The translations under genes and the position numbers were made by a program. Shown here one piece after another: positions 15,734 to 24,249 of a DNA stretch of 64,000 nucleotides. The notes beneath the pieces are model-generated. The model did no database searches and was not told where the DNA came from. It was given only the letters and a program-made list of their open reading frames with translations. Each line of letters begins with the position of its first letter. Within the stretch, counting starts at the first letter, position 1. Source of the DNA: Candidatus Rifleibacteriota bacterium (GTDB taxonomy: Bacteria > Riflebacteria > Ozemobacteria > Ozemobacterales > Ozemobacteraceae); contig JAKQQP010000210.1 in the NCBI GenBank assembly GCA_029564115.1, positions 62,001-126,000 on the forward strand, given 5' to 3'.

Positions 15734-17731
15734 ATGCGCAAAATTCTTCAGGCCGTTTTATTGCTGGGCTTTCTTGCCACCATCGCGTGGTTTTTTCTCG
15801 CTGCCCCGCCGACTGCCAAGCTGCCGCCTTCATTGTTTCTGGTGGCATCTGCTGATGGTGATTTTCAACCGGGCCAGCGTCAGGAAGTGGTCATTCAGGC
15901 TTTCAGCCGCGAAAAGGGGCTTTTGAGCAAAGAAGCGGGTCTAAAGCTTTCTGCGGCACTGACTTTGCAGGGTATGTCACTTTCGTCTTCGCCAGAAAAG
16001 TTGCGAATGAATTCAGACGGCTCTTACACGGCCTCATTTCAGGTGCCTGAAAGCTGGTTTGGCCCGGCAAGTCTGAGTATTTTTCTGGCAGAACGCCCGC
16101 AATTCCCCCTACTGCAGCGAAAATTAACAATCCGCAACGATAATGAACTGTTTCTTCTGCCGCCAGCAGCCAGAATTTTTCCGGGCCACTGGGTCAGTTT
16201 CAGGCTTGCAACAATCAACAGAAAGTCTGGTCAGGGTGTTTTTAAGCAACCGATCAGAGTTAAAATGACCACACCTTCAGGTGACACCACTATCAACAGG
16301 GTGGTTTTTTCTGACCTTCAGGGCACAGCCGTCTTCACCACGCACTTCCACGACCACACTGCCAGCGGCATATACGAGTTCCAATTTTCACAGGGATCTT
16401 CGACCAGAACAGCAAGAATACCGGTATGGCCGGCACCGGACGAAAGCAGAAGAATAAAAACCCTTTTCAACAGCAGAGCCAGTGCTTTTTCTCCTCTTTC
16501 ATCCAGCTTTCTTCAAGAACTGGCCAATGCTTCCCCAACCGGTTATCTCGCAAATATACCACCTGTAAGGCCAGAAGAAAGCGGTCTGCTTTCAGGAATA
16601 AAAATCGAAGCTGACCGGGCTTTCCTCAGCTACAACGCCCCCGGCTCTGAATACCGACAGATAGAAGTCTGGCAGAACGGCAAGCTTCTTTATTGCAGCG
16701 ATCTTCAGCTCGACTCCGGCAGAATTTCCATCCCGTTTCCGCACGCTTGTGATCCATCACAGCCGTTATTTTTTAAAGTATGGTATTTGGCAGACACCAG
16801 GCTGCAGGTGCAGGAACAATGTGTTTTACCAGCAAAAATCAAACCTGAGCCTGCAATAGCTATGCTGACCAAGGCTCAGCAATATACCGACAACAACGGC
16901 GAACAGACTATCGCCGGGATGTTTTTCACAAGACCCGGGTTTCTGGCGACCGGGCAGCAGTTGTCGATAGTTTCGCTCACAGACGATACCATGCCAGATC
17001 TTTCTCAGAGCACCGATGTTGTTGAACCAGCAATATCAAGCACATCCCGTCTTCTTTTTTTTCATGACGGCGCCGCTGGGCGTTCCAACAGAAGATTCAT
17101 TATGGTCGACAACGAACTCAACCTCTCCCGTTACCGATTTTCTGCAATAAAGGTCTGGCTCTCAGCGCCACGCTTTTTTGCAAGCCTTATCGCTGCGTTC
17201 CGCAATCAACCGCCCAGAATAGATCTGCTCATAGGCGAAGCCGAGTGCCGGGCGCTGCGCTTTAAATACCTCAACGTTGCCGATCAGCCTGCTGAGCTTG
17301 AAAAGCTTGAAGGCATCCTCAATGTTCTCACCGAGTTGCGAAACTACGCCGACAACAACCCTGAGATTGCTACCGGCTGGTCAAGACAACTTAACAGAGC
17401 TGCCAAAAGACTTGCCAAATTTGTCTTCATTCCCGAAAGATTCAGGCTCGCCACAGAAAACCGGGAACAGGAAAATGACATGATTGGCCCGTTCCGCCCG
17501 ATTCTAACGGGAGAAGTCAGCCTGGCAGAGCTCCATTCCGCACTGAAGGCCGGCGGAAAAATCAGTTTTTCAGGTCATGGGCGCAGCAGCCCGCTCATGC
17601 TTTCCGGAGAGGTCGCAATTCATCGCCCCCGCAATCTACCAGGCCAGCAACCACGCTTTGACAAGCTTATAAACTCACGTTCAAACCCGATCATGGTCGA
17701 ACTTGATTTTTCGAGCAACACGGAATACTGA
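15734..17731 (+). CDS. membrane-anchored protein with Ig / macroglobulin-like domains
   Basis: The 665-residue protein begins at ATG 15734. A frame with a TTG start 36 bases earlier exists, but that TTG is part of a -35 box. Residues 1-24 form an uncleaved anchor or signal (MRKILQAVLLLGFLATIAWF). Residues about 30-135 and 140-235 read as beta-sandwich domains; the second (PGHWVSFRLATINRKSGQG, then IPVWP near 230) resembles the MG2 domain of alpha-2-macroglobulin-like proteins. The remaining 430 residues are unassigned, and no thioester motif is seen. It should act outside the cytoplasm. A family name is not certain. Confidence 0.65.
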   Translation: MRKILQAVLLLGFLATIAWFFLAAPPTAKLPPSLFLVASADGDFQPGQRQEVVIQAFSREKGLLSKEAGLKLSAALTLQGMSLSSSPEKLRMNSDGSYTASFQVPESWFGPASLSIFLAERPQFPLLQRKLTIRNDNELFLLPPAARIFPGHWVSFRLATINRKSGQGVFKQPIRVKMTTPSGDTTINRVVFSDLQGTAVFTTHFHDHTASGIYEFQFSQGSSTRTARIPVWPAPDESRRIKTLFNSRASAFSPLSSSFLQELANASPTGYLANIPPVRPEESGLLSGIKIEADRAFLSYNAPGSEYRQIEVWQNGKLLYCSDLQLDSGRISIPFPHACDPSQPLFFKVWYLADTRLQVQEQCVLPAKIKPEPAIAMLTKAQQYTDNNGEQTIAGMFFTRPGFLATGQQLSIVSLTDDTMPDLSQSTDVVEPAISSTSRLLFFHDGAAGRSNRRFIMVDNELNLSRYRFSAIKVWLSAPRFFASLIAAFRNQPPRIDLLIGEAECRALRFKYLNVADQPAELEKLEGILNVLTELRNYADNNPEIATGWSRQLNRAAKRLAKFVFIPERFRLATENREQENDMIGPFRPILTGEVSLAELHSALKAGGKISFSGHGRSSPLMLSGEVAIHRPRNLPGQQPRFDKLINSRSNPIMVELDFSSNTEY

Positions 17732-17754
17732 GTCATACTCTGTCATACCCAAAA

Positions 17755-17783
17755 TTGAATTGCCCACGGCAATGTGCTAATAT
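17755..17783 (+). promoter_or_regulatory. sigma-70 promoter, predicted leaderless start for moeA
   Basis: TTGAAT (17755-17760), a 17-base spacer and TAATAT (17778-17783). The A of ATG 17790 is the seventh base after the -10 box, and there is no Shine-Dalgarno sequence. Confidence 0.65.
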
Positions 17784-17789
17784 TGGCTT

Positions 17790-19028
17790 ATGACTAAGTT
17801 AAACATGCAGCCCGTTACATTTGAAGAAGCACTCGACCTTGTTCTGCGGCAGGCCGAAGCAGTTACCAGACCACCAGAATATATAAACCTCGGCAAAGCG
17901 GTTAACCGCACCCTTGCCGAAGACATCTTTGCCGACATCGACATTCCGGGCGCAGATAGTTCATCGATGGATGGCTATTGTCTCAAAAGTACTGATATCA
18001 TCGGTGCCACCCGCGAGAAACCTGTCAAACTGCCTGTAGTGCCGGGCATAGATGCAGGTCACACAATTGAAAGCCTGCCAATGGGGCATTGTGCCTACAT
18101 TGCCACCGGAGCAATTCTTCCGCCTGGTGCTGACGCGGTTGTCAGAATAGAAGACACCGAAGTTTCAGAAGACACATCCAGGATCGATTTTTTCGTCGAT
18201 GTCGTAAAGGGTAATTATATCAGACCCAGAGGTTCAGAACTCAAACGCGGTGACCTGATGGTGAAAGCGCCGGCTGTGATCACACCTCAAATCGCTGGCC
18301 AGATAGCATCAGCCGGGCAACAAAGCGTTAAAGTATTGAAAAAGCCGACTGTTGCAATATTGACCTCAGGCGACGAAGTATTGATGCCCTTTGACCAGCC
18401 TCAACCCTGGCAGGTGCGCAATTCTAATTCTACCATCCTCAGCCTGCAGGCCAAAGAAGCAGGAGCTGAAGTCATTGATCTGGGCATTGCCCGCGACAGA
18501 GGCGAGCATGCCCGCAATATGTTTCTCAAAGCTGTCGAGATAGCGGACATTGTCGTTACCAGCGGCGGAATATCTATGGGTAGACGAGATCCCATAAAAA
18601 ACGTTCTGATTGAGCTCGGCATCGAAGCTATTTTTTACGGTGTCAGAATGAAACCTGGCAAACCGGTTTTTTTCGGGGCCTACAATGGCAAAACGATTTT
18701 TGCCCTGCCCGGCAACCAGGTTTCGACTTCAGTTACTTTCGAATTGTTTGTGAGACCATTCATCAGAAAAATCCTGCAGGCACCACCACAACGCCTGACA
18801 CTTGAACTTGCCCTGACCAGAGCAAGCGACAACAAAGAAGGTCGCGACTTCTTCAAACGAGGCCGCCCGGTTTATTCAGAGGGCCAGTTGATGGTTGAAC
18901 CCCTCGCCAGCCAGGAATCACACATGCTTTCAAGTCTGGCCGGGGCGGATCTGCTTTTTCTTCACCCGGCCAACGCCGGCCTGCTGCCAGCCGGCAGCAA
19001 GGTCAAATGTTTTTATCTGAAAGGCTGA
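17790..19028 (+). CDS. moeA: molybdopterin molybdenumtransferase MoeA
   Basis: MoeA inserts molybdate (or tungstate) into adenylylated molybdopterin. The 412-residue length fits. Motifs include DIPGADSSSMDGYCL near the N-terminus, YIATGAILPPGADAVVRIED, the MoCF-binding domain with TSGDEV and VTSGGISMGRRDPIKNVL, and FALPGNQVSTSVTFELF. The C-terminal MoeA domain IV is present. A molybdo- or tungstoenzyme is therefore implied, but none is encoded in this window. It is the first gene of a run of five plus-strand genes with gaps of 2-35 bases, and its start appears leaderless. Confidence 0.95.
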   Translation: MTKLNMQPVTFEEALDLVLRQAEAVTRPPEYINLGKAVNRTLAEDIFADIDIPGADSSSMDGYCLKSTDIIGATREKPVKLPVVPGIDAGHTIESLPMGHCAYIATGAILPPGADAVVRIEDTEVSEDTSRIDFFVDVVKGNYIRPRGSELKRGDLMVKAPAVITPQIAGQIASAGQQSVKVLKKPTVAILTSGDEVLMPFDQPQPWQVRNSNSTILSLQAKEAGAEVIDLGIARDRGEHARNMFLKAVEIADIVVTSGGISMGRRDPIKNVLIELGIEAIFYGVRMKPGKPVFFGAYNGKTIFALPGNQVSTSVTFELFVRPFIRKILQAPPQRLTLELALTRASDNKEGRDFFKRGRPVYSEGQLMVEPLASQESHMLSSLAGADLLFLHPANAGLLPAGSKVKCFYLKG

Positions 19029-19030
19029 TC

Positions 19031-19816
19031 ATGAATCTCAACAGGTATCTCGTCGCCACAATACTGATATTTTCAGTATTTTTTCCGACTGGAAATCGCC
19101 CTTTGATTGCCTGTGATGAAACACTGGTCATGCTTCTGACCTCGCAGAACCCGGCCAGCGAGTTTTCAAAAACAATCAGAAGCTTTACTACTGCTCTCTC
19201 TGCCCTGGGAACATCACTGAAAAACGGCCAAAAAGATAATTATGATGCCGAAATGGCGCAGGTCATGAATGCCTGGCTTGAATTTTCAAAACGTTATATG
19301 ACAAATCCCCCTGAAGAAGCCCGCAATGACCGAAACTGGGCCCAAAAAACCGGCGAAACCGCCAGATTCATAGGGCAGATTCGCAAGAACGTCAGCGGCA
19401 ACAACTTTAAAGCAGCGCACGACCAGGTTCTCGACTTAAGCAGTAGAATCGGAGCCTTTTTTGAAGCTTTTGGCGTCAGCGACGAAAAACAGTTGTTCAT
19501 CAAGACCTCAACGAATCTGACCAATCTCGAGCGTTATCTTTTGAACAACGAGATCACTGCGGCTCAAACTCTGGTTGCAGAACTGAAAAGTAATCTTGAT
19601 GAGTTCGCCCCGATGCTGCCAGATTCCTATTCGGGTAATATAGCCAGCACCGGCGCTCTGTTGTCTGCACTGGAAACCCATATCGCAGAAAATCGCTCTA
19701 CAGCCGAAACTGATATTGTCGTGCAGGATCTCAAGGCGGCTTTTGAAGCCCTCAGATCTTTCATACTCATGCACGAATGGTTTCCGGCACTAGATAAAAC
19801 CAGCCAGGAGCAATAG
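19031..19816 (+). CDS. putative lipoprotein, function unknown
   Basis: The 261-residue protein starts at ATG 19031, two bases after the moeA stop. An earlier in-frame ATG lies inside moeA and gives a poor signal peptide. The N-terminus MNLNRYLVATILIFSVFF followed by PLIAC has a lipobox-like LIAC, so lipid attachment at that Cys (residue 28) is likely. The mature part is mostly helical, with regularly spaced hydrophobic and charged residues, and has no other Cys. No domain is recognised. Its neighbours (moeA, a mini-thioredoxin and an ArsP-type permease) suggest a shared metal, metalloid or redox job, but this is inference. Confidence 0.65.
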   Translation: MNLNRYLVATILIFSVFFPTGNRPLIACDETLVMLLTSQNPASEFSKTIRSFTTALSALGTSLKNGQKDNYDAEMAQVMNAWLEFSKRYMTNPPEEARNDRNWAQKTGETARFIGQIRKNVSGNNFKAAHDQVLDLSSRIGAFFEAFGVSDEKQLFIKTSTNLTNLERYLLNNEITAAQTLVAELKSNLDEFAPMLPDSYSGNIASTGALLSALETHIAENRSTAETDIVVQDLKAAFEALRSFILMHEWFPALDKTSQEQ

Positions 19817-19818
19817 CA

Positions 19819-20076
19819 ATGCTGATAGTAACCGTCATTAAAAGCCCATCAAAATGCGCGACCTGCAGCGAAACAGAACAACTGGTGGAAGAAATTTCCA
19901 GAAAATTCCCTGGTAATGTTGAATTCAGGGTAATAACGAATGGCACCCCCGAAAGTAAAGAATTCGGCTTGATTTCGACCCCGGTGGTAGCCCTGGGCAA
20001 AAAAATCTACTCCATGGGAAAACCTGTAATAAAAGAAAAAGTTGAAGGCTGGATCAAAAAGGAACTGGCCGCTTAG
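19819..20076 (+). CDS. small thioredoxin-fold protein (CxxC)
   Basis: The 85-residue protein has a redox CxxC (KCATC, Cys-13 and Cys-16) after the first strand, an EQLVEEISRKF helix, and a cis-Pro loop (ISTPVVALGKK) as in mini-thioredoxins of the TM0996/MTH895 group. It has no signal peptide, so it is cytoplasmic. Genes of this type are often found beside ArsP/DUF318 permeases, exactly as here, with the permease starting 15 bases later. It probably reduces or hands over a thiol-bound ion or metalloid; the substrate is unknown. It starts two bases after the lipoprotein gene stops. Confidence 0.8.
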   Translation: MLIVTVIKSPSKCATCSETEQLVEEISRKFPGNVEFRVITNGTPESKEFGLISTPVVALGKKIYSMGKPVIKEKVEGWIKKELAA

Positions 20077-20091
20077 TGGAGAGAAAGAATC

Positions 20092-21222
20092 ATGTTACAA
20101 ACCATAGTCAACGCTTTCATTGGCATTTTCGAACCTTTTCGTGATACATGGGTGTGGCCCGGGCTGGTTGAAGCGGGCAAATTTCTTGGAACCCACCTTA
20201 TTTCAGGCATGCTGCCAGCTTTCTTCATTGCCGGAGCCATAGCTATCTTTCTGGATAAGCAGCGAATTACCAGACTGATGGGAGCTGAAGCCAATCCGTT
20301 GGTTGCCTACCCTGTTGCTGCCTTCTCGGGCGGGATCCTGACCGTGTGCTCCTGTGGCGTCATACCTATTTTTACTGGCATTCTTCAGCAGGGCGCCGGC
20401 ATCGGGCCGGCCTTCACTTTTCTTATGGCTTCACCGGCCGTAAACCTTATCGCTCTGTCTTACACTTATACTCTTTTGGGCAGCAAGTTTCTCATCGGGC
20501 GAGCCATACTTGTAATGTTGAGTGCGATGGCTATAGGCTTTGGCATGAAGCTGCTGTGCGGCAAAACCGACAAGGTCGAGGCACCTGCCGGTGTCATAAT
20601 TATGGAAGAAGAATCTGACCGCACAGACGGCCAGCTTCTGATCTTTTTCATGCTTTTGATCGCAATTATGGTCACAGCAACCGGGGTTATCGACCCTGTG
20701 CTTGAAAATTTTGCCGACGCATCTGCCGGCACCGGAATGCTGGCCCCGAGATTGCTGTTGATAGCGTTGGAAATAGCTTTGCTCACAGTTGTTTCGCTAA
20801 AATGGTTTTATCGCAGCGAATTGATTCTCTGGCTGAAAAAATCATACAGCCTCTTCATTCTTATTTTTCCGAAGGTTCTCGGCGGCATTTTTCTGGCTGG
20901 CCTGCTTGCAGCAATGTTTCCGCTGACCAGCTATATGAAATTTTTCGACGCCAACAATTTTTCGGGAAACTTTGTCGCATCTTTGCTTGGAGCGTTGATG
21001 TATTTCGGTACAATAGTGGGGGTAACAATTGTCTCGACCCTGAAAGACTTTGGCATGCACCCTGGCCCGGCACTGACGCTGCTGCTCTCAGGGCCCGCGG
21101 TCAGTCTGCCCAGCATAATGGCACTGGTTCCCATCATCGGGGCAAAAAAAGCAGCTGCTTTTCTGTCGCTTGTGATAATATTCAGTGCGCTGAGTGGCTT
21201 TATCTTTGGGATTACTTTCTGA
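20092..21222 (+). CDS. ArsP_1 / DUF318-family permease
   Basis: The 376-residue integral membrane protein has about nine or ten hydrophobic segments. The family signature TVCSCGVIPIF (about residues 83-93) carries the conserved Cys pair, and a second conserved stretch SPAVNLIALSY lies near 111-121. A hydrophilic loop of about 20 residues follows the fifth segment. Known members export organoarsenicals, or copper/zinc in some groups. The ribosome-binding site is GGAGAG before ATG 20092. It is the fourth gene after moeA and is preceded by a mini-thioredoxin. The substrate cannot be read from the sequence. Confidence 0.85.
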   Translation: MLQTIVNAFIGIFEPFRDTWVWPGLVEAGKFLGTHLISGMLPAFFIAGAIAIFLDKQRITRLMGAEANPLVAYPVAAFSGGILTVCSCGVIPIFTGILQQGAGIGPAFTFLMASPAVNLIALSYTYTLLGSKFLIGRAILVMLSAMAIGFGMKLLCGKTDKVEAPAGVIIMEEESDRTDGQLLIFFMLLIAIMVTATGVIDPVLENFADASAGTGMLAPRLLLIALEIALLTVVSLKWFYRSELILWLKKSYSLFILIFPKVLGGIFLAGLLAAMFPLTSYMKFFDANNFSGNFVASLLGALMYFGTIVGVTIVSTLKDFGMHPGPALTLLLSGPAVSLPSIMALVPIIGAKKAAAFLSLVIIFSALSGFIFGITF

Positions 21223-21257
21223 TATACTGAAACTGAAACAACTGGAAAGGACACAAT

Positions 21258-21956
21258 ATGGGAGATGTAACTGTTAGTTTAGATAAAATCCAGCAGATAA
21301 TGAGTAATGGCAACTATGACGAAGCACGCCCGCTGCTGAAGGAATACCTGGCCACAAGCCCGAATGATGCAATGGCTTTGAGGCTTTATGGCAACACCTT
21401 TGCTTACACCGGTTTTCTCGGCAAAGCCAAAAAAATCTGGCGTGACGCGCTCAAAAAGTTCCCGGACAACGTTGACCTGCTCTACAACTACGCTCTGGCA
21501 CACTATCTGCAGGGCAATCTCTATTACGCCAAATTATACTGGAAAAAGGCTTTAAAGCTGACTCCTGAAGATTCTGAGATATATTTCAATCTCGGCCAGA
21601 TAGCTCGTGACGAAGGCAGGCTGCAGGCTGCCATAAACTGGTGGCGCAAAGCCCTGAAGTTCAAGCCCGGCAATGTCGAGGTCATGAACAATATCGGTGT
21701 AGCTTATGCAAGCCTGTTGAGCTTCGGCAAAGCGGCAATCTGGTATAAAAAGGCCGTTAACGCTGACAAAAACTATGCCCTGGCTCACTTCAATCTCGCC
21801 AACGCCCTCTTTGAGACTGGCGAATATGAAGGTGCGCAGAAACACGCCGAAACTGCAGCCAAGCTCGACCCAGCCTCGCATCTGGAAAGCGTTACGCTGC
21901 TAAATCGCAAAATAAAAGACAAACTCGGCTGCAGAGAAACCGAAAAAATCAGCTGA
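21258..21956 (+). CDS. TPR-repeat protein
   Basis: The 232-residue protein has no signal peptide and is made of about five tetratricopeptide repeats: NDAMALRLYGNTFAYTGFLG, then DNVDLLYNYALAHYLQGN, DSEIYFNLGQIARDEGR, NVEVMNNIGVAYASLLS and NYALAHFNLANALFETGE. It should be a cytoplasmic interaction protein. The ATG has GGAAAGG upstream. A possible -10 box TATACT lies about 40 bases before the start, so it may have its own promoter besides read-through from the permease gene. Its stop codon abuts the stop codon of the convergent gene at 21957. Confidence 0.85.
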   Translation: MGDVTVSLDKIQQIMSNGNYDEARPLLKEYLATSPNDAMALRLYGNTFAYTGFLGKAKKIWRDALKKFPDNVDLLYNYALAHYLQGNLYYAKLYWKKALKLTPEDSEIYFNLGQIARDEGRLQAAINWWRKALKFKPGNVEVMNNIGVAYASLLSFGKAAIWYKKAVNADKNYALAHFNLANALFETGEYEGAQKHAETAAKLDPASHLESVTLLNRKIKDKLGCRETEKIS

Positions 21957-22487
21957 TCAGTTCACCAGACGAATTTCCAGTTCGTCATCGTTCTCGGCAT
22001 TCTGCCTCAGCTGGCCCATCAGGGCCGCTTCACGATTGCGCAGAATGCCGATTTCCCTTTCCAGAACTATATTTTTTGCCTGCACTACGTTCAATTGCTT
22101 GATCAGATGGTCATGCTTGACTGTCAGCCCTTGCAACTGCGCCTTGAGAAAATTCGTCTCGGAAAAAAGGGCGTCGAGAGTGCTGGTTAAACGCTCAAAA
22201 AGCGCCTTCTGAGTTTTCGAACAGGTCTTTAAAGAATTGAGCTCAGGCACTTTGATTATCTCACAAACAGCATTGTCAGTGACCGGAGCGCCGTTTTCCA
22301 GCTGTCTGATAAAAATCAGCTTTTGCAAAGACTCTTCATCGATGAACACTTCTTTTTTGCCGTTACCACGGTCTTCTCGAACCAGATGAAGAACGCGGGC
22401 ATTTTTCTTCAGCATTTTCTGCAATTCGGCGGGGCTGATATCGATCATTTCCTGAACGTGATTTATCGAATAAAGTTTTTCTTTCAT
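21957..22487 (-). CDS. MerR-like DNA-binding domain with coiled coil
   Basis: The 176-residue protein begins with a segment like a MerR or excisionase winged helix (YSINHVQEMIDISPAELQKM, then VFIDEESLQKLIFIRQL, about 6-85), followed by a long heptad-rich coiled coil (about 95-165, ALFERLTSTLDALFSE onward, through QAKNIVLEREIGILRNREA). It probably forms dimers and binds DNA, although the recognition helix is not typical enough to name a regulator. The AGGGG ribosome-binding site supports the ATG at 22487. It is convergent with, and directly abuts, the TPR gene. Confidence 0.6.
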   Translation of the reverse strand: MKEKLYSINHVQEMIDISPAELQKMLKKNARVLHLVREDRGNGKKEVFIDEESLQKLIFIRQLENGAPVTDNAVCEIIKVPELNSLKTCSKTQKALFERLTSTLDALFSETNFLKAQLQGLTVKHDHLIKQLNVVQAKNIVLEREIGILRNREAALMGQLRQNAENDDELEIRLVN

Positions 22488-22569
22488 TGCGCTTCCCCTG
22501 TAAAATTATTTCCTCTTAGCTATCGTGCGACGGCAGAGATTATTAAAGGGATTTTTTTTGATTTTTTAT

Positions 22570-22590
22570 GGCAACGGCAAAGCCGTTGCC
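22570..22590. repeat. perfect inverted repeat (hairpin without U-tract)
   Basis: Nine-base arms GGCAACGGC and GCCGTTGCC surround AAA. It lies between the pseudopilin gene ending at 22664 and the MerR-like gene starting at 22487. A poly-T lies on the wrong side for either direction, so a classical terminator is unlikely. It may be an RNA processing, protective or regulatory hairpin. Confidence 0.6.
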
Positions 22591-22663
22591 AAAAGCAGCA
22601 GAAAGCGCATCCTGGGGCATTAAAGTCAAAACAGAAAAAGTTGATAAAAACCAGGCGAACTGC

Positions 22664-23713
22664 TCAGTCGTCAAGTTTTGCCAGGTATGACTCGAGCCCG
22701 GTAGCCGGGTCTTCGAGCAACAGAGAATCAGGAAGTATGTCTATTAATTTATAAGTTTTGATCATGTCGCCGACCCTTACTATCTGTTTTTCGCCGGCAA
22801 CACGAACTTCAGCGGAACCAGCCGAACCGGAAGTCACTATTTTAATGAGCTCGATCGTGGCCGGTGGCGGCAGTTTAACGAGTTCGACATTGTTGATGAC
22901 CGAACACTGGTCACTCATCCATATTTTTTTATCTCTGGGGTGACAGCAACTGATGCCGAGAGAAATCATCGTTCTTTTCATTAGAACGTCATCAGACAGC
23001 TTGCCTTCTTTTGTTACATAGACGCCCTTCAATTCATCGATATAATCGAAATCAATCGTCACTTCGCGAACATCGGTAACCAGTTCTTTGCTGCGAACAA
23101 TCGGAATGTCGGCTGAAAAAGGTTTATTCAGACCGAAAGCACGTTTGAGAGTGCCCCTGGTGTCGTATGTTTCCTCGTGCTCGATCATATGGAGACTGCC
23201 AAGACCGCTGTAACGATAATTACCGGAAGGCTTCAACACCAGATGGATCCAGGTGATGGTGCCGGGGGTATAGCCTGAATCATAGTCTCGCTCTGGTTCA
23301 CAGATCGGAAAATACATTATCGTCTGCTCTTCGAATGAAGGCACTACTACCCCATTGCCGCTGATTACAGAACGCACCTCATATACATCGCTGGAATTTA
23401 TCTCGAGGTTGCGCAAACGACCGCCGGCATCGTATTCACGGCGTTCTTTGAATGAAATTACTTTTTCATCACCGCCTGCACTGCGCAGCAGAGTCGAGGG
23501 ATAAGAAGTCTGCTTCATCTTCATGGAAATAGCTCTCGTGCTGTTGCGCAATTGCGTGATTGCCTGCTGTATCCAGAAGCCCTTCTCGGTTTCGCGTCTT
23601 GAATAGGTCATAACGGCATTGGCGGAGCCAAATAGCAAACTAAGCATCAAAACCGCCAAAATGACTTCGATGAGGGTCACACCTCTTTTTTCGTGGGGTG
23701 CTTGCGAAATCAT
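22664..23713 (-). CDS. GspJ/PulJ-like minor pseudopilin
   Basis: The 349-residue protein has a prepilin leader (MISQAPHEKRG) followed by VTLIEVILAVLMLSLLFG with Glu at +5; prepilin peptidase should cut after Gly-11. The next region (MTYSRRETEKGFWIQQAITQ, then LRNSTRAISMKMKQTSYPS) is the amphipathic helix usual in GspJ-type minor pseudopilins, and a large beta-rich domain follows. It is longer than standard GspJ (about 200 residues). It overlaps by 4 bases with the GspK/PilX-like gene upstream. The three consecutive minor pseudopilins suggest a tip complex. Confidence 0.8.
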   Translation of the reverse strand: MISQAPHEKRGVTLIEVILAVLMLSLLFGSANAVMTYSRRETEKGFWIQQAITQLRNSTRAISMKMKQTSYPSTLLRSAGGDEKVISFKERREYDAGGRLRNLEINSSDVYEVRSVISGNGVVVPSFEEQTIMYFPICEPERDYDSGYTPGTITWIHLVLKPSGNYRYSGLGSLHMIEHEETYDTRGTLKRAFGLNKPFSADIPIVRSKELVTDVREVTIDFDYIDELKGVYVTKEGKLSDDVLMKRTMISLGISCCHPRDKKIWMSDQCSVINNVELVKLPPPATIELIKIVTSGSAGSAEVRVAGEKQIVRVGDMIKTYKLIDILPDSLLLEDPATGLESYLAKLDD

Positions 23714-24246
23714 TTGATGCCTCCGGTATAGCGCGAAACAATGATGTCTTCGGAAAGTTCTTCCGCGAAAGTTTTGCCGCGACCACCGTCAACTTCAGCC
23801 TTGACAACGATTTTATAGCCGTCCTGAACCATTTTCATGCGATCATGAGATCCCAGAAGTTCGAATCTGTCGACAAGATACCTGCCACCGTATGGAAATT
23901 TGTTATCAGGAGCCATACCGCTCTTGAAAAGATCATAGGACGCGCTGTCCTTGCTGAAGACTCCCATGGCGGTGGGCGGGTAATTAGACGAATCAATGTC
24001 GGCATATGGGTTACCCGAACCGCTACCGGCAAAAAATTCATAGGTTTCTTTGGGCAAAAGTCTTAACTGCAGTTTTGCGTGTTGCATACCAGATTGAGCC
24101 AGGTAATAAGCCTGCATCTGATACAAAGTCTGCTTGTTCTGATAGGCCAGGTTGGTATTTGAATGGGCCATAAAAAACAGAATTACGGCTATCGAAAAGG
24201 CGAAAAACAATACTACTACAATTGCGACACCATTCCTGTCGTTCAT
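23710..24246 (-). CDS. GspK/PilX-like minor pseudopilin
   Basis: The 178-residue protein has a very short leader (MNDRNG) and then VAIVVVLFFAFSIAVILFFM. Position +5 is Val, not Glu. Loss of Glu-5 is a hallmark of GspK, the tip-initiating pseudopilin, and PilX-type proteins share the following pattern: AYYLAQSGMQHAKLQLRLL matches their YYxAxSGxExA helix. It is smaller than typical GspK (about 300 residues), so it lacks the large inserted domain. It lies 3 bases after the PilV/GspI-like gene and overlaps the GspJ-like gene by 4 bases. Confidence 0.75.
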   Translation of the reverse strand: MNDRNGVAIVVVLFFAFSIAVILFFMAHSNTNLAYQNKQTLYQMQAYYLAQSGMQHAKLQLRLLPKETYEFFAGSGSGNPYADIDSSNYPPTAMGVFSKDSASYDLFKSGMAPDNKFPYGGRYLVDRFELLGSHDRMKMVQDGYKIVVKAEVDGGRGKTFAEELSEDIIVSRYTGGIK

Positions 24247-24249
24247 GTC

